Shown: positions 52,263 to 63,500, counted from the stretch's first letter. The stretch: 64,000 bases of DNA from Rhodococcus sp. 14-1411-2a (GCF_002259485.1 NZ_NPGA01000015.1:558001-622000), one strand, 5' to 3'. Notes: generated by a model from the letters alone, not told the origin. Made by a program: numbers and translations.

Positions 52263-53174
52263 CACTGTGCCCGTCTGCGTTGCCCTGACCTTGCGGCCCA
52301 GGTACGAGCCCATGTGATGGACGGCCTGAGCCGCCTCCCGCAGGATCGACGCCTGTAGATGAGCCACGTGCCAGAGCTTCTTGTATTCCACGTGCTCGAG
52401 CTCGACGCCCGACGATCGCAGCTTGTCCGCGAACGCGGTGATCTGCGCGTACAGCACCTCGTCGGTGCCGACGTGCATGACGGTCGGAGGCAGTCCGTCG
52501 AGGTTGCCCAGCAGTGGTGCGAAGCCCTGGTCGAGTGGATCGCCCGCACCCAGATAGGCGTCGGCCGAGCTGTAGGACCAGCCGGTGTTGACCACGAGAT
52601 CGCGGTCCTTGGCGGCGTCGCGCGCACCGGGATCGACCCAGGGCGAGATCAGGCCGAGTGCGGCCGGGCTGGTGCCGTCGTCCACCAGACGCCGGGCGGT
52701 GGCGACCGTCAGACCTCCACCGGCGGAATCGCCTGCGATGGCGATGCGGTCCGCGGTGAATCCGTGCACGCGGACCAGCTCGCGGAACGCCGCCACGGCG
52801 TCGTCCAGACCGGCCGGGTACGGGTTCTCCGGGGCCAACCGGTAGTCGAGCACGTAGACGGCGCTGGCCGATTCCCGCGCCAGATGCGCGGCCAACGACC
52901 GGTGCGTGTTGATCGAACCGATCGTGTACGCGCCGCCGTGCAGGTACAGAATCGCGGTGTCGCGTTCGGTTGCCCCGACGGTGATGCGCTCCGCTCGCCG
53001 TCCGGCGAGCGTCAACTTCTGCGCGACGGTTCCGTGCGGAAGAGTCTGCGCCGGAGCCGCCGCCTCGAGCAGGGCCCGCTGCGCTCGGAACGACAGACGC
53101 GGATTCAGCGCCAGGCGATAGAAGGGCTTGAGTGCTGCCGCGACGATCGGCAGGGGAACGTAGAAGGACTTCAC
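52218..53174 (-). CDS. Alpha/beta-hydrolase esterase of the HSL family
   Basis: Esterase of 318 residues of the hormone-sensitive lipase group: LYLHGGAY gives the oxyanion hole, GDSAGGGL the nucleophile serine, and the histidine is in KKLWHVAHL. The aspartate is likely in HVGTDEVLYAQ. It is the third gene of the flavin monooxygenase operon, 8 bases after the SDR gene, where it would hydrolyse the ester or lactone made by the monooxygenase. The GTG at 53174 is the start. Overlaps the convergent lipoprotein gene by 45 bases. Confidence 0.88.
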   Translation of the reverse strand: MKSFYVPLPIVAAALKPFYRLALNPRLSFRAQRALLEAAAPAQTLPHGTVAQKLTLAGRRAERITVGATERDTAILYLHGGAYTIGSINTHRSLAAHLARESASAVYVLDYRLAPENPYPAGLDDAVAAFRELVRVHGFTADRIAIAGDSAGGGLTVATARRLVDDGTSPAALGLISPWVDPGARDAAKDRDLVVNTGWSYSSADAYLGAGDPLDQGFAPLLGNLDGLPPTVMHVGTDEVLYAQITAFADKLRSSGVELEHVEYKKLWHVAHLQASILREAAQAVHHMGSYLGRKVRATQTGTVSQVALTEPAAGDLA

Positions 53175-53182
53175 GGGCTCGC

Positions 53183-54016
53183 CTACTTCTTCGTACGCGG
53201 CAGCGCGCGCTTGGACACCGCGGCGATCAGGCCCTGGTAGCGAGAGCCGGTGATGCGCTGCAACAGATCGAGGGCGATGGCGTCGGACCCGATGAGCACC
53301 CGGCCCTTGCCCTTCTCGACGCCCTTGAGGATGGTCTTGGCCGCGTCGATCGGGGTGGTCTTGGCGAGCTTGCTGTCGAAGAACTTGGCCACGTCGGCCT
53401 GATCGAAGTTCTCGGCGACGGTCGCGTTGCGGGCGATGGCGGTCTTGATGCCACCGGGGTGCACCACGGTCACCTTCACCGGTGCCTTGGAGATCAACAT
53501 CTCCATCCGCAGCGATTCACTGAACCCGCGGACGGCGAACTTCGCCGCGTTGTACGCCGACTGGGACGGCATGGCGAGCAGGCCGAACAGGCTGGAGATG
53601 TTGATGATGTGGCCGTCGCCGGAGGCCTGGATGTGCGGCAGAAATGCCTTGGTGCCGTTGACGACTCCCCAGAAATCGACGTCGACGATGCGTTCGATGT
53701 CCTTGAACGAGGACTTGTCCACGTCACCGTGGTACGCGATACCGGCGTTGTTGTAGATCTGGTTGACCTTGCCGAAATGCGCGACGACGGCCTCGGCGTA
53801 ATCCAGCACGGTCTCGCGCTGGGACACATCCAAGAAGTCCGACTTGACCTCGGCGCCCAACGCCTCGACTCGTCGAACCGTTTCGTCGAGTCCGGCGGTG
53901 TCGACGTCGGACAATGCCAACTTCGCTCCGCGGCCGGCCAGTTCGAGGGCCAGGGCGCGGCCGATTCCCGAGCCCGCGCCGGTGACGACGGCCACCTTGC
54001 CTGTGAATGTGCTCAT
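53183..54016 (-). CDS. SDR-family oxidoreductase of the monooxygenase operon
   Basis: Short-chain dehydrogenase of 277 residues: the cofactor motif TGAGSGIGRALALEL with a following SDVD (NAD-type acidic end), NNAGIAYHG, the catalytic serine in NISSLFG and YNAAK. A C-terminal extension of about 25 residues rich in basic residues (KRALPRTKK) is present. Placed between monooxygenase and esterase genes, it could oxidise an alcohol to the ketone substrate of the monooxygenase. The ATG at 54016 overlaps the monooxygenase stop (ATGA). Confidence 0.88.
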   Translation of the reverse strand: MSTFTGKVAVVTGAGSGIGRALALELAGRGAKLALSDVDTAGLDETVRRVEALGAEVKSDFLDVSQRETVLDYAEAVVAHFGKVNQIYNNAGIAYHGDVDKSSFKDIERIVDVDFWGVVNGTKAFLPHIQASGDGHIINISSLFGLLAMPSQSAYNAAKFAVRGFSESLRMEMLISKAPVKVTVVHPGGIKTAIARNATVAENFDQADVAKFFDSKLAKTTPIDAAKTILKGVEKGKGRVLIGSDAIALDLLQRITGSRYQGLIAAVSKRALPRTKK

Positions 54017-55584
54017 CGTGCGGACACCTTGTCTGTGTTGTTGCCGGCGGAGTTGGTCGCCGACGGTCCGGAGGGCAGGTCTGCGGTAGCGACGCTACGG
54101 TACGCATCGAGATCGAAGTTCCTGGTGATTCTGCGGAACTCGAACGTGAAGCCCGGCCACAGCGTCGTGTTGTTGCCGTGCTTGTCGAGGTACCAGCTGG
54201 CGCATCCGCCGTTCATCCAGACACTCTTGGAGAGTTGGTCCTGCAGCGTCACGTTGTACTCGTCCTGCACGTCCTTGCGCACCTCGATGGTGCCGATGTC
54301 GTGCTTGTCGATGGTGTTCAACGCGTCGACCAGGTAGTTGATCTGCGACTCGATCATGAACACCATCGACGTGTGGCCCAGGCCGGTGTTGGGGCCCACC
54401 AGGAAGAACATGTTGGGGAAGTTCGCGACCGCCGCGCCCTTGTAGCCCTGCTGACCGCCGTCCTCGAAGGTTTCGGCCAGTGTGCGGCCGTCCTTGCCGG
54501 TGATGCCGTGGTAGGCGGGGGAGTCGGTGACGTGGAAGCCGGTGGCGACGACGAGCGCGTCGATGGGGCGCTCGGTGCCGTCCTTGGTGACGATGGAGCC
54601 CTCGCGGATCTCGGCGATGCCGTCGGTGACGAGATCGACGTGGCTCTTGGCGAGCGCGGGGTAGTACGCGTTCGAGATCAGCATGCGCTTGCAGCCGATG
54701 CGGAAGTTCGGCGTGACCTTCGCGCGAAGGGCCTTGTCCTTGATCTGCGTGCGCAGGTGGTTCTCCGACGCCCACTGCAGCGGCTTCATGAAGGCCGGAG
54801 CCTTCGCCAGTCCGACGACCTGCGTCTCGCGCATCGCGTAGATGCCGGTGCGGGAGAGACGCTGGAATCCGGGAACGTGCTTGAAGGCGAAGCGCTCGAG
54901 CTTGGTGTACGGGCGGTCCGCGCGGGGAAGAATCCACGGCGCGGTGCGCTGGTACACGTCGAGGTGCTTCACCTGATCTGCGATGGCGGGCACGATCTGG
55001 ATCGCCGACGCACCGGTACCGATGACGGCGACGCGCTTGCCGGCGAGCGAGACGTCGTGATTCCACTGGGCCGAATGGAAGACGTCGCCCTTGAAGTCGT
55101 GAATTCCCTTGATGTCGGGCAGGTTCGGTTCACACAGCGCGCCGACGGCGGAGACGACGATCTTCGCGGTGTAGTTGCCCGTGGTGGTCTCGACGTCCCA
55201 GCGGTTGGACTCGGCGTTCCAGCGGGCCGAGGTCACATCCGTGCCGAACACGTGCTTGTCCATCACGCCGTACTTGCGCGCCACCCCGGCGATGTACTTC
55301 TGGATCTCGGGCTGCGTGGAGAACGAACGCGTCCAGTTCGGGTTCAACGCGAACGAGTAGGAGTACAGGTGCGACGGCACGTCGCAGGCGGCACCGGGGT
55401 AGGTGTTGTCGCGCCAGGTGCCACCCACATCGTGGCCGCGTTCGATGACGACGAAGTCCTTCTTGCCTGCCTTCGTCAGCTTGATCGCGGCACCGAGGCC
55501 GGCGAATCCGCTGCCGATGATCAGCGTATCGACGTGACGCGGCGTCGTTGCACGGTCCGAAGTATCTGTTACGGGAAGACTCAT
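54013..55584 (-). CDS. Flavin-containing monooxygenase, Baeyer-Villiger type
   Basis: FAD- and NADPH-dependent monooxygenase of 523 residues. IIGSGFAGLGAAIKL is the FAD-binding motif, VIGTGASAIQIVPAI the NADPH motif, and FKGDVFHSAQWN stands at the Baeyer-Villiger fingerprint FxGxxxHxxxW, here with Asn where Pro or Asp is usual. VGPNTGLGHTSMVFM is a common late motif. It would insert oxygen next to a carbonyl to give an ester. It is the first gene of a three-gene operon with an SDR and an esterase; the likely operator at 55615-55632 lies just upstream. Confidence 0.9.
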   Translation of the reverse strand: MSLPVTDTSDRATTPRHVDTLIIGSGFAGLGAAIKLTKAGKKDFVVIERGHDVGGTWRDNTYPGAACDVPSHLYSYSFALNPNWTRSFSTQPEIQKYIAGVARKYGVMDKHVFGTDVTSARWNAESNRWDVETTTGNYTAKIVVSAVGALCEPNLPDIKGIHDFKGDVFHSAQWNHDVSLAGKRVAVIGTGASAIQIVPAIADQVKHLDVYQRTAPWILPRADRPYTKLERFAFKHVPGFQRLSRTGIYAMRETQVVGLAKAPAFMKPLQWASENHLRTQIKDKALRAKVTPNFRIGCKRMLISNAYYPALAKSHVDLVTDGIAEIREGSIVTKDGTERPIDALVVATGFHVTDSPAYHGITGKDGRTLAETFEDGGQQGYKGAAVANFPNMFFLVGPNTGLGHTSMVFMIESQINYLVDALNTIDKHDIGTIEVRKDVQDEYNVTLQDQLSKSVWMNGGCASWYLDKHGNNTTLWPGFTFEFRRITRNFDLDAYRSVATADLPSGPSATNSAGNNTDKVSAR

Positions 55585-55614
55585 GTAGGGGAGCGTAGAA
55601 GCTTATTGAGTGTG

Positions 55615-55632
55615 AGTCAATAGTTATTGACT
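55615..55632. promoter_or_regulatory. Putative TetR operator of the monooxygenase operon
   Basis: AGTCAATAGTTATTGACT is a perfect palindrome with 8-base arms and a 2-base centre. It lies between the divergent monooxygenase (start 55584) and TetR gene (start 55654). A second, looser symmetric pair TATTGA/TCAATA begins 12 bases to its left. It very likely is the regulator's site. Confidence 0.75.
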
Positions 55633-55653
55633 AACATTCAGTAGGGTGGTTGC

Positions 55654-56307
55654 ATGGCGTTCGTGAACAGCCCTGGCGCATCGACCACGAAGAGGACCAG
55701 ACTCAGTCCGCAGCAACGACGAGCGCAACTGATCGAGCTCGGCACCGAAATGCTCGCCGACCGCCCCCTCGAACAGATCTCCGTCGAGGACATCGCAGAC
55801 CAAGCAGGCGTCTCTCGAGGTCTTCTGTTCCACTACTTCGCCTCCAAGCAGGAGTTCCACCTCGAAATCGTGCGTGAATCCTCGCGCGTCATGCTCGAGC
55901 GCACCGCACCCGATCCGTCGTTGCCACCGTACGAGATTCTGCGCGACTCCATCGCGAACTACGTCGATTACGTCACCGACAAGCGGCAGATGTACGTCTC
56001 GCTCCTGCGCGGCACACCCAGTGGCGACCCGCAGATGCGCGCGCTGTTCGAGGACACCCGCTCCGCCATGGCCGAGCGAACCGTCGCGCAACTCGGGGGA
56101 CTCGACATCGAGGTCACCCCCACCATCGTGCTGGCCGTCCGCGGCTGGATCGCCTTCGTCGAGGAAACGACCATCAACTGGCTCACCGCGCCCGAACTGA
56201 GCCGCGACGAACTGATCGACCTCAACGTCAACGCTCTGCCCGCGGTAGCACTGGCTCCAGGAATGATCACCGCACTCCTGGGAACCGACGCCGACGCCTC
56301 AGCCTGA
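55654..56307 (+). CDS. TetR-family transcriptional regulator
   Basis: Regulator of 217 residues with the helix-turn-helix at about residues 40-70 (ISVEDIADQAGVSRGLLFHY, then FASKQEFHLEI). It probably represses itself and the divergent monooxygenase-SDR-esterase operon through the perfect palindrome between them, and is released by a substrate of that pathway. The ATG at 55654 is the likely start. A 307-base stretch that carries repeats follows before kgd. Confidence 0.9.
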   Translation: MAFVNSPGASTTKRTRLSPQQRRAQLIELGTEMLADRPLEQISVEDIADQAGVSRGLLFHYFASKQEFHLEIVRESSRVMLERTAPDPSLPPYEILRDSIANYVDYVTDKRQMYVSLLRGTPSGDPQMRALFEDTRSAMAERTVAQLGGLDIEVTPTIVLAVRGWIAFVEETTINWLTAPELSRDELIDLNVNALPAVALAPGMITALLGTDADASA

Positions 56308-56326
56308 CCGACGCCCGCCCCGGTTG

Positions 56327-56377
56327 GGATCAATGTCCCATTGTTGCAGTCTGACCGACTGAATCTCGCATTGATCC
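56327..56377. repeat. 51-bp palindrome-ended element, family 2 copy 2
   Basis: Same length as the element at 27667-27717 but inverted, with 43 of 51 identical bases when read on the minus strand. The ends GGATCAATG and CATTGATCC are unchanged; the inner stem differs by paired changes (CAGTC/GACTG here against CACTC/GAGTG there). It lies 19 bases after the TetR stop. Confidence 0.85.
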
Positions 56378-56426
56378 AGTAGATGGCCCCCGCCCGTCGC
56401 CCCGCACGCGTCGCCCCGCCCCGCAC

Positions 56427-56541
56427 GCGTCAATGGACCCTTGCACTTCCCAGACGTATGCAGCGGTCCATTCACTCAGCCACTGACTCTGCGTGGATGG
56501 ACCGTTGCACTGCTCAGACGCATGTGATGGTCCATTGACGC
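56427..56541. repeat. Tandem pair of 41-bp palindrome-ended units, family 3
   Basis: Two 41-base units at 56432-56472 and 56496-56536 both run from ATGGACC to GGTCCATT and agree at 32 of 41 positions. The outermost arms GCGTCAATGGACC (56427-56439) and GGTCCATTGACGC (56529-56541) are perfect 13-base inverted copies, so the whole block can also fold as one long hairpin. A CCGCACGCGTC direct repeat (56402-56412 and 56421-56431) adjoins it. No coding sequence is present here. Confidence 0.85.
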
Positions 56542-56565
56542 GGAGCGGGGAGCCCCGAAACGACA

Positions 56566-56599
56566 ACAGCGGCCCACTTCCGAAGAAGTGGGCCGCTGT
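56566..56599. terminator. Terminator hairpin behind kgd
   Basis: ACAGCGGCCCACTTC (56566-56580) pairs perfectly with GAAGTGGGCCGCTGT (56585-56599) around CGAA. It lies 16 bases behind the kgd stop on the minus strand. A weak T-run follows on that side; it can serve as terminator for kgd. Confidence 0.8.
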
Positions 56600-56614
56600 C
56601 GTTGTCGGATTTCT

Positions 56615-59600
56615 CTAGCCTTCGCCGACTGCGTTGAAGGCCTCGTCGATGATTTCGAGTTGCTCGACGGCGTGCACCTTGCTCGATCCCGACGACGGGG
56701 CGGACATTGCGCGACGCGAGATGCGCTTGATGCCGACCAGCTTCTCGGGGACGAGCTCGGGCAACGCGAGACCGAAGAACGGCCAGGCACCCTGGTTCGC
56801 AGGCTCTTCCTGAACCCAACGGAATTCCGTTGCATTCGGGTAGCTTTCGAGTGCTTCCCGGATGCGGCGGACCGGCACGGGGTAGAGCTGCTCGATGCGG
56901 ACGATGGCGACGTCGTCGCGGTTGTCCTTCTGCTTGCGTGCGAGCAGCTCGTAGTAGAGCTTGCCGCTGACCATCAGAACTCGCTTGACCGCGCTGCGGT
57001 CACCGGTGCCGGTGTCGTAGGTGGGCTCGTCGAACACCGAGTGGAACTTGCCGTCGGTGAAGTCCTCGATGTTGCTCACCGCTGCCTTGTTGCGCAGCAT
57101 CGACTTCGGGGTGAAGACGATCAGCGGGCGACGGATGCCGTCACGCGCGTGCCTGCGCAGCAGGTGGAAGTAGTTCGCGGGGGTCGAGGGGAGTGCGACG
57201 GTCATCGAGCCCTCGGCGCACAGCGTCAGGAAGCGTTCGATGCGTCCGGACGTGTGGTCGGGACCCTGGCCTTCGTGGCCGTGCGGCAGCAGCAGCACGA
57301 CGTCGGAGAGCTGACCCCACTTGGCTTCACCGGACGAGATGAACTCGTCGATGATGGACTGCGCGCCGTTGACGAAGTCGCCGAACTGCGCTTCCCACAT
57401 CACCAGTGCGTCCGGGTTACCCACGGAGTAGCCGTACTCGAAGCCGACTGCGGCGAACTCGCTGAGGGCGGAGTCGTAGACCATGAACTTGCCGGGGTTG
57501 TCACTGCCGATGTTCTGCAGCGGGGTGTACTCGGCACCGGTCTTGCGGTCGATGATCACCGAGTGACGCTGGGTGAACGTGCCGCGTCGGGTGTCCTGGC
57601 CGGAGAAGCGGATGTTGCGTCCCTCGTCCACCAGCGATCCGAGCGCCAGCAGCTCGCCGAAGGCCCAGTCGACCTTGCCCTCGTGCGCCATCTCGCGACG
57701 CTTCTCGAGCACCGGCTTGACGCGCGGGTGGACGTTGAATCCGTCGGGAACGTCGAGGTGCGCATCGCCGATGCGGTGCAGCACTGCCTTGTCGACGGCC
57801 GTGGTGAGCTTGGCAGGCAACTGCTGGTCGAGTTCGACCGATTCGCTGGGCTCCGGGGTGTACTTCTCGAGTTCGCGTACCTCGTTGAAGACGCGTTCGA
57901 GCTGGCCCTGGTAGTCGCGAAGTGCATCCTCGGCTTCCTTGAGCGAGATGTCTCCACGGCCGATGAGCGATTCGGTGTAGCTCTTGCGGACGCTGCGCTT
58001 GGTGTCGATCACGTCGTACATCGCCGGCTGCGTCATCGAGGGGTCGTCGCCCTCGTTGTGGCCGCGACGGCGGTAGCAGATCATGTCGATGACGACGTCC
58101 TTGTGGAACTTCTGACGGAAGTCCACCGCCAGCTGAGCCACCCAGGCGCAGGCCTCGGGGTCGTCGCCGTTGACGTGGAAGATCGGCGCGGCGATCATCT
58201 TCGCCACATCGGTGCAGTACTCGGACGAACGCGAGAACTCCGGTGACGTGGTGAAGCCGACCTGGTTGTTGACGACGATGTGCACGGTGCCGCCGGTGCG
58301 GTAGCCCCGCAGATCGGACAGGTTCAGCGTCTCGGCGACGACGCCCTGGCCTGCGAATGCCGCGTCTCCGTGCAGCATCAGCGGCAGAACGGAGTAACCG
58401 CCCTGGCCGGTGCCCTTGTCCAGTAGGTCCTGCTTGGCGCGGACGAGGCCTTCGAGAACCGGGTCGACGGCTTCGAGGTGCGACGGGTTCGCGGTGAGCG
58501 AGACCTTGATGTCGTTGTCACCGAACATCTGGATGTACGTGCCCTCGGCACCGAGGTGGTACTTCACGTCGCCGGAGCCGTGTGCGGCGGCCGGGTTCAT
58601 GTTGCCCTCGAACTCGGTGAAGATCTTCGAGTAGGGCTTGCCGACGATGTTGGCGAGCACGTTGAGGCGACCGCGGTGCGGCATACCGATGACGACCTCG
58701 TCGAGGGCGTACTCGGCGCTCTGGTCGATGACGGAGTCCATCATCGGGATGACCGACTCTGCACCTTCGAGCGAGAAGCGCTTCTGCCCGACGTACTTGG
58801 TCTGCAGGAACGTCTCGAACGCCTCGGCTGCGTTGAGCTTGCTCAGAATGTACTTCTGTTGCGCCACAGTCGGTTTGACGTGCTTGGCCTCGACGCGTTC
58901 CTGCAGCCAGGTGACCTGCTCGGTCTCGAGGATGTGGGTGTACTCGACGCCCACGTGGCGGCAGTACGAGTCGCGCAGAACGCTGAGCACGTCCCGCAGC
59001 TTCATCTTGTCCTTGCCGTGGAATCCACCGACCTTGAATTCGCGGTCGAGATCCCACAGCGTGAGGTCGTGGCTGATCACGTCGAGGTCCGGATGCATCC
59101 GGAACTTGTCCTTGGTGAACTGCAGCGGATCGGTGTCGGCCATCAGGTGACCGCGGTTGCGGTACGCCGCGATGAGCTCGAGCACGCGGGTGTTCTTGTC
59201 GACCGTGCCCTCGGGCAGATCCTTGCGCCAGCGAATGGGCTCGTAGGGGATCTTCAGCGAGTGGAACAGCTCGTCGTAGAACTCGTCGCTGATCAGCAGG
59301 TTGTGGATCGTCTTGAGGAAGTCACCCGACTCCGCACCCTGAATGATGCGGTGGTCGTACGTCGAGGTCAGCGTCATGAGCTTGCCGACGCCGAACTCGG
59401 CGAGACGCTCGTCGCTGGCTCCCTGGAACTCTGCCGGGTACTCCATGGCACCGGCACCGATGATGGCTCCCTGGCCGTTCATCAGACGCGGCACCGAGTG
59501 CACGGTTCCGATTCCACCGGGGTTGGTCAGCGAGATGGTGACGCCCTGGAAGTCCTCACCGGTGAGCTTGCCGTCGCGAGCGCGACGCACGATGTCCTCG

Positions 59601-60421
59601 TACGCGTTGTAGAACTGCGTGAACGTGAAGTCCTGCGTGTTCTTGATGGCAGCGACGACGAGGGAACGGTTGCCGTCCTTGCCGGGCAGGTCGATGGCGA
59701 GACCGAGGTTGATCGCGGCCGGAGTGACGGCGTTCGGCTTGCCGTCGACCTCGGCGAAGTGGCGGTTCATGTTCGGGAACGCCTTGACGGCCTGCACGAT
59801 GGCGTAGCCGAGCAGGTGTGTGAACGAGATCTTGCCGCCGCGGGTACGAGCGAGATGGTTGTTGATGACGAGGCGGTTGTCGACCATGAGCTTGGCCGGA
59901 ATCGCACGCACGCTGGTCGCGGTGGGAATCTGCAACGAGGCGGACATGTTCTTCGCCACCGCGGCAGCAGCGCCGCGCAGAATCTTGCTCGACTCTTCAC
60001 CGAACTCGGCTGCGGCGGGCTTCGCGGGAGCGGACTTGGCCGGCGCTGCCTTCTTCTCGGCAGGCTTGGCAGCAGCGGCAGGCTTCGCGGCCTCGGCCTT
60101 GGGAGCGGCGGCTTTCGGAGCGGCCTTGGGTGCTGCGGCCTTCGGCGCGTCGGTCTTGTCGGGAGCAGAGGCGGCCGGCTTGGCTGGTGGCGCTGGTGCT
60201 GCGGGAGGCGCGGACTTGGTCGAGCTACCGTTCGAGGCTGCGCCGTTACCGGCAGCACCGTTGGATCCGGCGGTCTCGTCGGTTGCTGCCTCGGGGTCGT
60301 AACCGGTCAGAAACTCGTGCCAGCTCGCGTCGACGGATGAAGGGTCCTGCTTGAATCGCTGGTACATCTCGTCGACCAGCCATTGGTTTTGTCCGAATTG
60401 GGTAGTAGAGCTGCTGCTCAC
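56615..60421 (-). CDS. kgd: Multifunctional 2-oxoglutarate decarboxylase/dehydrogenase E1-E2 (Kgd)
   Basis: Large TCA-cycle enzyme of 1,268 residues that decarboxylates 2-oxoglutarate with thiamine diphosphate. Layout: a short N-terminal docking helix ([17 protein letters not shown]), a low-complexity Ala/Lys/Pro linker from about residue 45 to 145, an E2 acyltransferase core with the catalytic [14 protein letters not shown] near residue 355, and the ThDP-dependent E1 part from about residue 400 onward ([27 protein letters not shown]). No lipoyl domain is present, as in mycobacterial Kgd. The GTG at 60421 matches the family start. It is a single-gene unit. Confidence 0.95.
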   Translation of the reverse strand: MSSSSTTQFGQNQWLVDEMYQRFKQDPSSVDASWHEFLTGYDPEAATDETAGSNGAAGNGAASNGSSTKSAPPAAPAPPAKPAASAPDKTDAPKAAAPKAAPKAAAPKAEAAKPAAAAKPAEKKAAPAKSAPAKPAAAEFGEESSKILRGAAAAVAKNMSASLQIPTATSVRAIPAKLMVDNRLVINNHLARTRGGKISFTHLLGYAIVQAVKAFPNMNRHFAEVDGKPNAVTPAAINLGLAIDLPGKDGNRSLVVAAIKNTQDFTFTQFYNAYEDIVRRARDGKLTGEDFQGVTISLTNPGGIGTVHSVPRLMNGQGAIIGAGAMEYPAEFQGASDERLAEFGVGKLMTLTSTYDHRIIQGAESGDFLKTIHNLLISDEFYDELFHSLKIPYEPIRWRKDLPEGTVDKNTRVLELIAAYRNRGHLMADTDPLQFTKDKFRMHPDLDVISHDLTLWDLDREFKVGGFHGKDKMKLRDVLSVLRDSYCRHVGVEYTHILETEQVTWLQERVEAKHVKPTVAQQKYILSKLNAAEAFETFLQTKYVGQKRFSLEGAESVIPMMDSVIDQSAEYALDEVVIGMPHRGRLNVLANIVGKPYSKIFTEFEGNMNPAAAHGSGDVKYHLGAEGTYIQMFGDNDIKVSLTANPSHLEAVDPVLEGLVRAKQDLLDKGTGQGGYSVLPLMLHGDAAFAGQGVVAETLNLSDLRGYRTGGTVHIVVNNQVGFTTSPEFSRSSEYCTDVAKMIAAPIFHVNGDDPEACAWVAQLAVDFRQKFHKDVVIDMICYRRRGHNEGDDPSMTQPAMYDVIDTKRSVRKSYTESLIGRGDISLKEAEDALRDYQGQLERVFNEVRELEKYTPEPSESVELDQQLPAKLTTAVDKAVLHRIGDAHLDVPDGFNVHPRVKPVLEKRREMAHEGKVDWAFGELLALGSLVDEGRNIRFSGQDTRRGTFTQRHSVIIDRKTGAEYTPLQNIGSDNPGKFMVYDSALSEFAAVGFEYGYSVGNPDALVMWEAQFGDFVNGAQSIIDEFISSGEAKWGQLSDVVLLLPHGHEGQGPDHTSGRIERFLTLCAEGSMTVALPSTPANYFHLLRRHARDGIRRPLIVFTPKSMLRNKAAVSNIEDFTDGKFHSVFDEPTYDTGTGDRSAVKRVLMVSGKLYYELLARKQKDNRDDVAIVRIEQLYPVPVRRIREALESYPNATEFRWVQEEPANQGAWPFFGLALPELVPEKLVGIKRISRRAMSAPSSGSSKVHAVEQLEIIDEAFNAVGEG

Positions 60422-60531
60422 GGCAGTAGTTCGCCTCGTTTCTGTCTTCGTTCCCGTTCAGCGCGCGTACGTGTCCAGGCTAGACCGTTGGTCCAGCTCA
60501 CGTGCGTCCGGGACGTAGCTGTGATATGTAC

Positions 60532-63500
60532 TCACCGGTAACCATCGGCCTCGTTGTCGATGACACCTTCGATTATCGAATTATTCCCTCGGTTCGTTTC
60601 GGCTGCAGTCCACAACTGTGCGTAGAAGCCGCCCTGCGTGCGAAGCTCCGAATGTCGACCTACTTCCACGATACGGCCGCCGTCGACCACCACGATCAGA
60701 TCTGCCCGCGCGGCGGTCGCCAAGCGGTGCGCGACGACCACCGCCGTGCGGGTCCGCGCGACGGCACTGCCGGCTGCGAGCACGATGCGTTCGGTCGCGG
60801 GATCGAGCGTGGCGGTGGCCTCGTCGAGGAGCAGCAGGTCGGGGTCGACCAGCTCGGCCCTGGCCAGTGCGATCAGCTGTCGCTGACCTGCGGACAGCCC
60901 TTGGCCGCGCTCACCGACGGGTTGGTGCATACCGCCGCGAAGTGCGGCGATGGTGCTCAGAGCACCCACCGAGCGTGCCGCGTTCTCGATGTCGGTGCGG
61001 CTGGCATCGGGTCTGCCGTAGGCGATGTTCGACGCCACGGTTCCGGTGAACAGGTGCGCTTCCTGCGGTACGACGCCGAGTCGGTGGCGGTAGTCCGAGA
61101 GGCGATAGTCGCGTAGATCGTGGCCGCCGACCCGCACCGATCCGGAGGTCGGATCGTAGAAGCGGGCCAGCAGTTTCACCACTGTGGATTTGCCCGCGCC
61201 GGTGCGTCCGACCAAGGCGACGGTGGTACCGGCGGGGATGGTGAGATTTACCTCACTCAGGGCGTCGGAGTGAGCCCCGGCATACCGGAAACCGACATCG
61301 ACGAGTTCTATGTCGGCGCGCAGGCGTCCGCCGGGAAGTGCGGTGGTGTTCGCGTCGGCGGAGGTTTCGATCGAGCTCGTGGTGCGCAGGAGATCCCCGA
61401 TGCGGCCCACTCCGACGCGTGCCTGCTGGTAACCGTCGAACACCTGCGAGAGCTGCTGGATGGGTCCGAAGAGCAGCCCGAGATAGAGCACGAACGCCAC
61501 GAGGGTGCCCGCTGTGGTGGTGCCGGTGGCGATCTGATGCGCGCCGACGAACACGACGACGGCGAGGGCGATGTCGGAGAGCAACGTGATGAGGGGGAAG
61601 AACACCGAGATCGCGGTCTGCGATCGCATTCGACTCGCGCGGTAGCGGTCGGAGCGTTCGGCGAATCGGGATGCGGCGTACTCCTCGCGCCGGTAGGCCT
61701 GTGCCGCGCGCAGGCCGGTGACGTTCTCTTGGAAATCGGCGTTGACGATCGAGATTCGCTCGCGGGACGTCGAGTACGCCGCCGAGGAGATGCGCCGGAA
61801 GATCACGGTGGCCACGGCAAGCGGTGGCACGACAGCCAGCGCCACCAGCCCGAGAGTGGGGTCGGTGACGAGCAGAGCGGCGGCGATACCGACGACGGTC
61901 AACACACTCACCACGGCCGTCGATGCCCCGGTCTGAATGAACGACGACAGTGCGTCGACGTCGGTGGTCATGCGGGTCATGATGCGGCCCGACAGCTCAC
62001 GTTCGTAGTAGTCGAGGCCGAGCCGCTGAATGTGTGCGTAGCTGCGGACACGGAGTCCGAAGAGCACTCGCTCACCCGCCCGCGCGGTGATCACCGTCGT
62101 CCAGCAGACGACGAACCAACTCGCCGCTGCCAACACGACGCCGATCGAGGTGGCGATCCACAGGGTGTTCGAGTCTCCACTCGCCACTCCGTTGTCCACC
62201 GCGTAGCGAACGAGCGAGGGGAAGGCGATCGAGGCCAGTGAGTCCAGCGCGAGAAGCACCACCACGACGGCGAGCAACGAGCGCACGGGGCTCAGCAGTC
62301 TCGACAGCCGGAACTCCGGGTCGGGTCGACGCAGCTGGGATCCGGATGTGCCCGGATCCTCGGTCGCAGGCGGCAGGGCCGCGACTGCCCGGGATATGGC
62401 GGGTGTGGGTGCGAGCGAGCCGAAAGCCCCGGCCATCGCAGTTCCGTGACCACCGCCGCCTCCGGGCGCGGGTGTCGAGACTGCGCCGGGCTCGACCGTC
62501 GACTCCGGATCCGTGTCCGGCCAGAGCGTGTCGGCGAAGGGGTCGACGGTCGGCTCCGCACCGGGATCGTCGTTCTCCTCGCCGTCTCCACCGGCCAGGA
62601 GGGCCCGGAACAACGGACAACGCCGATCGAGTTCGTCGACGGTTCCGGTGTCGATGATGCGGCCGTTGTCGAGCACGGCGACGCGATCGGCCAGGGTCAG
62701 GGTCGAGCGGCGATGAGCGAGAACGAGGGTCGCGCGCGTCCGGACGCCACGCAACGCGTCGAAGATGGCGGCCTCGGTCTCGGCGTCCACTGCCGAGGTG
62801 GCGTCGTCGAGGATCAGAATTCGCGGCTCGACGAGAAGAGCACGGGCCAGTGCGATGCGTTGGCGCTGGCCGCCGGACAGGGTGAGTCCGCGTTCGCCGA
62901 CGAGGCTGTCGTATCCCTCGGGCAGCGCGTCGATGAAGGTCGATGCCTGTGCCAGCCGCGCCGCATGCTCGATCTCCTCCGCTGTGGCGTCGGGCCTGCC
63001 GAGGGCGATGTTGGCGGCGATGGTGTCCGAGAAGAGGAACGGCTCGTCGAACACGAGCGAGACCGCCTCGCGGAGCGACGTCGAGTCGAGGTCGTCGATA
63101 TCGAACGACGTTCCGTCGGATGTCAGCGCAATCTGTCCCTCGGAGGGGCGATAGAAGCGGGGGAGCAGCAGGGCGAGAGCGGTCTTTCCCGAGCCCGCGT
63201 GGCCGACGACGGCCACCGTCTCACCCGGCGAGATGGTCAGATTCAGGCCGGTCAGCACATCGCGTTCGGGCTCGAACCCGAAGGTCACCTCGGAGATGCG
63301 GACTCCGAGCGGGCCGTCGGGCAATGCGACGGGGGCGGCCGGTTCCGGGTCGGACGGCTGGGTATCGACCACCTCGTAGACGCGCTCGACGGCCGCGCGG
63401 GAGAGCTGAGCCATGATCACCACCGACGAGACGGTGCGGGTCACGGCGGACAGGGTTGCGACGTAGGTGGCGAAGGCCAGGAACGTGCCGATCGTGATGT

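Noticed and set aside
56402..56541. CRISPR-like array
   Set aside because: Only two units are present, they are palindrome-ended and imperfect, and spacing does not fit spacers. No cas gene is near.
56588..60340. Two long plus-strand frames (552 and 620 codons) opposite kgd
   Set aside because: They mirror the conserved kgd coding sequence on the other strand and have no recognisable domain. They are frame shadows of a high-GC gene.
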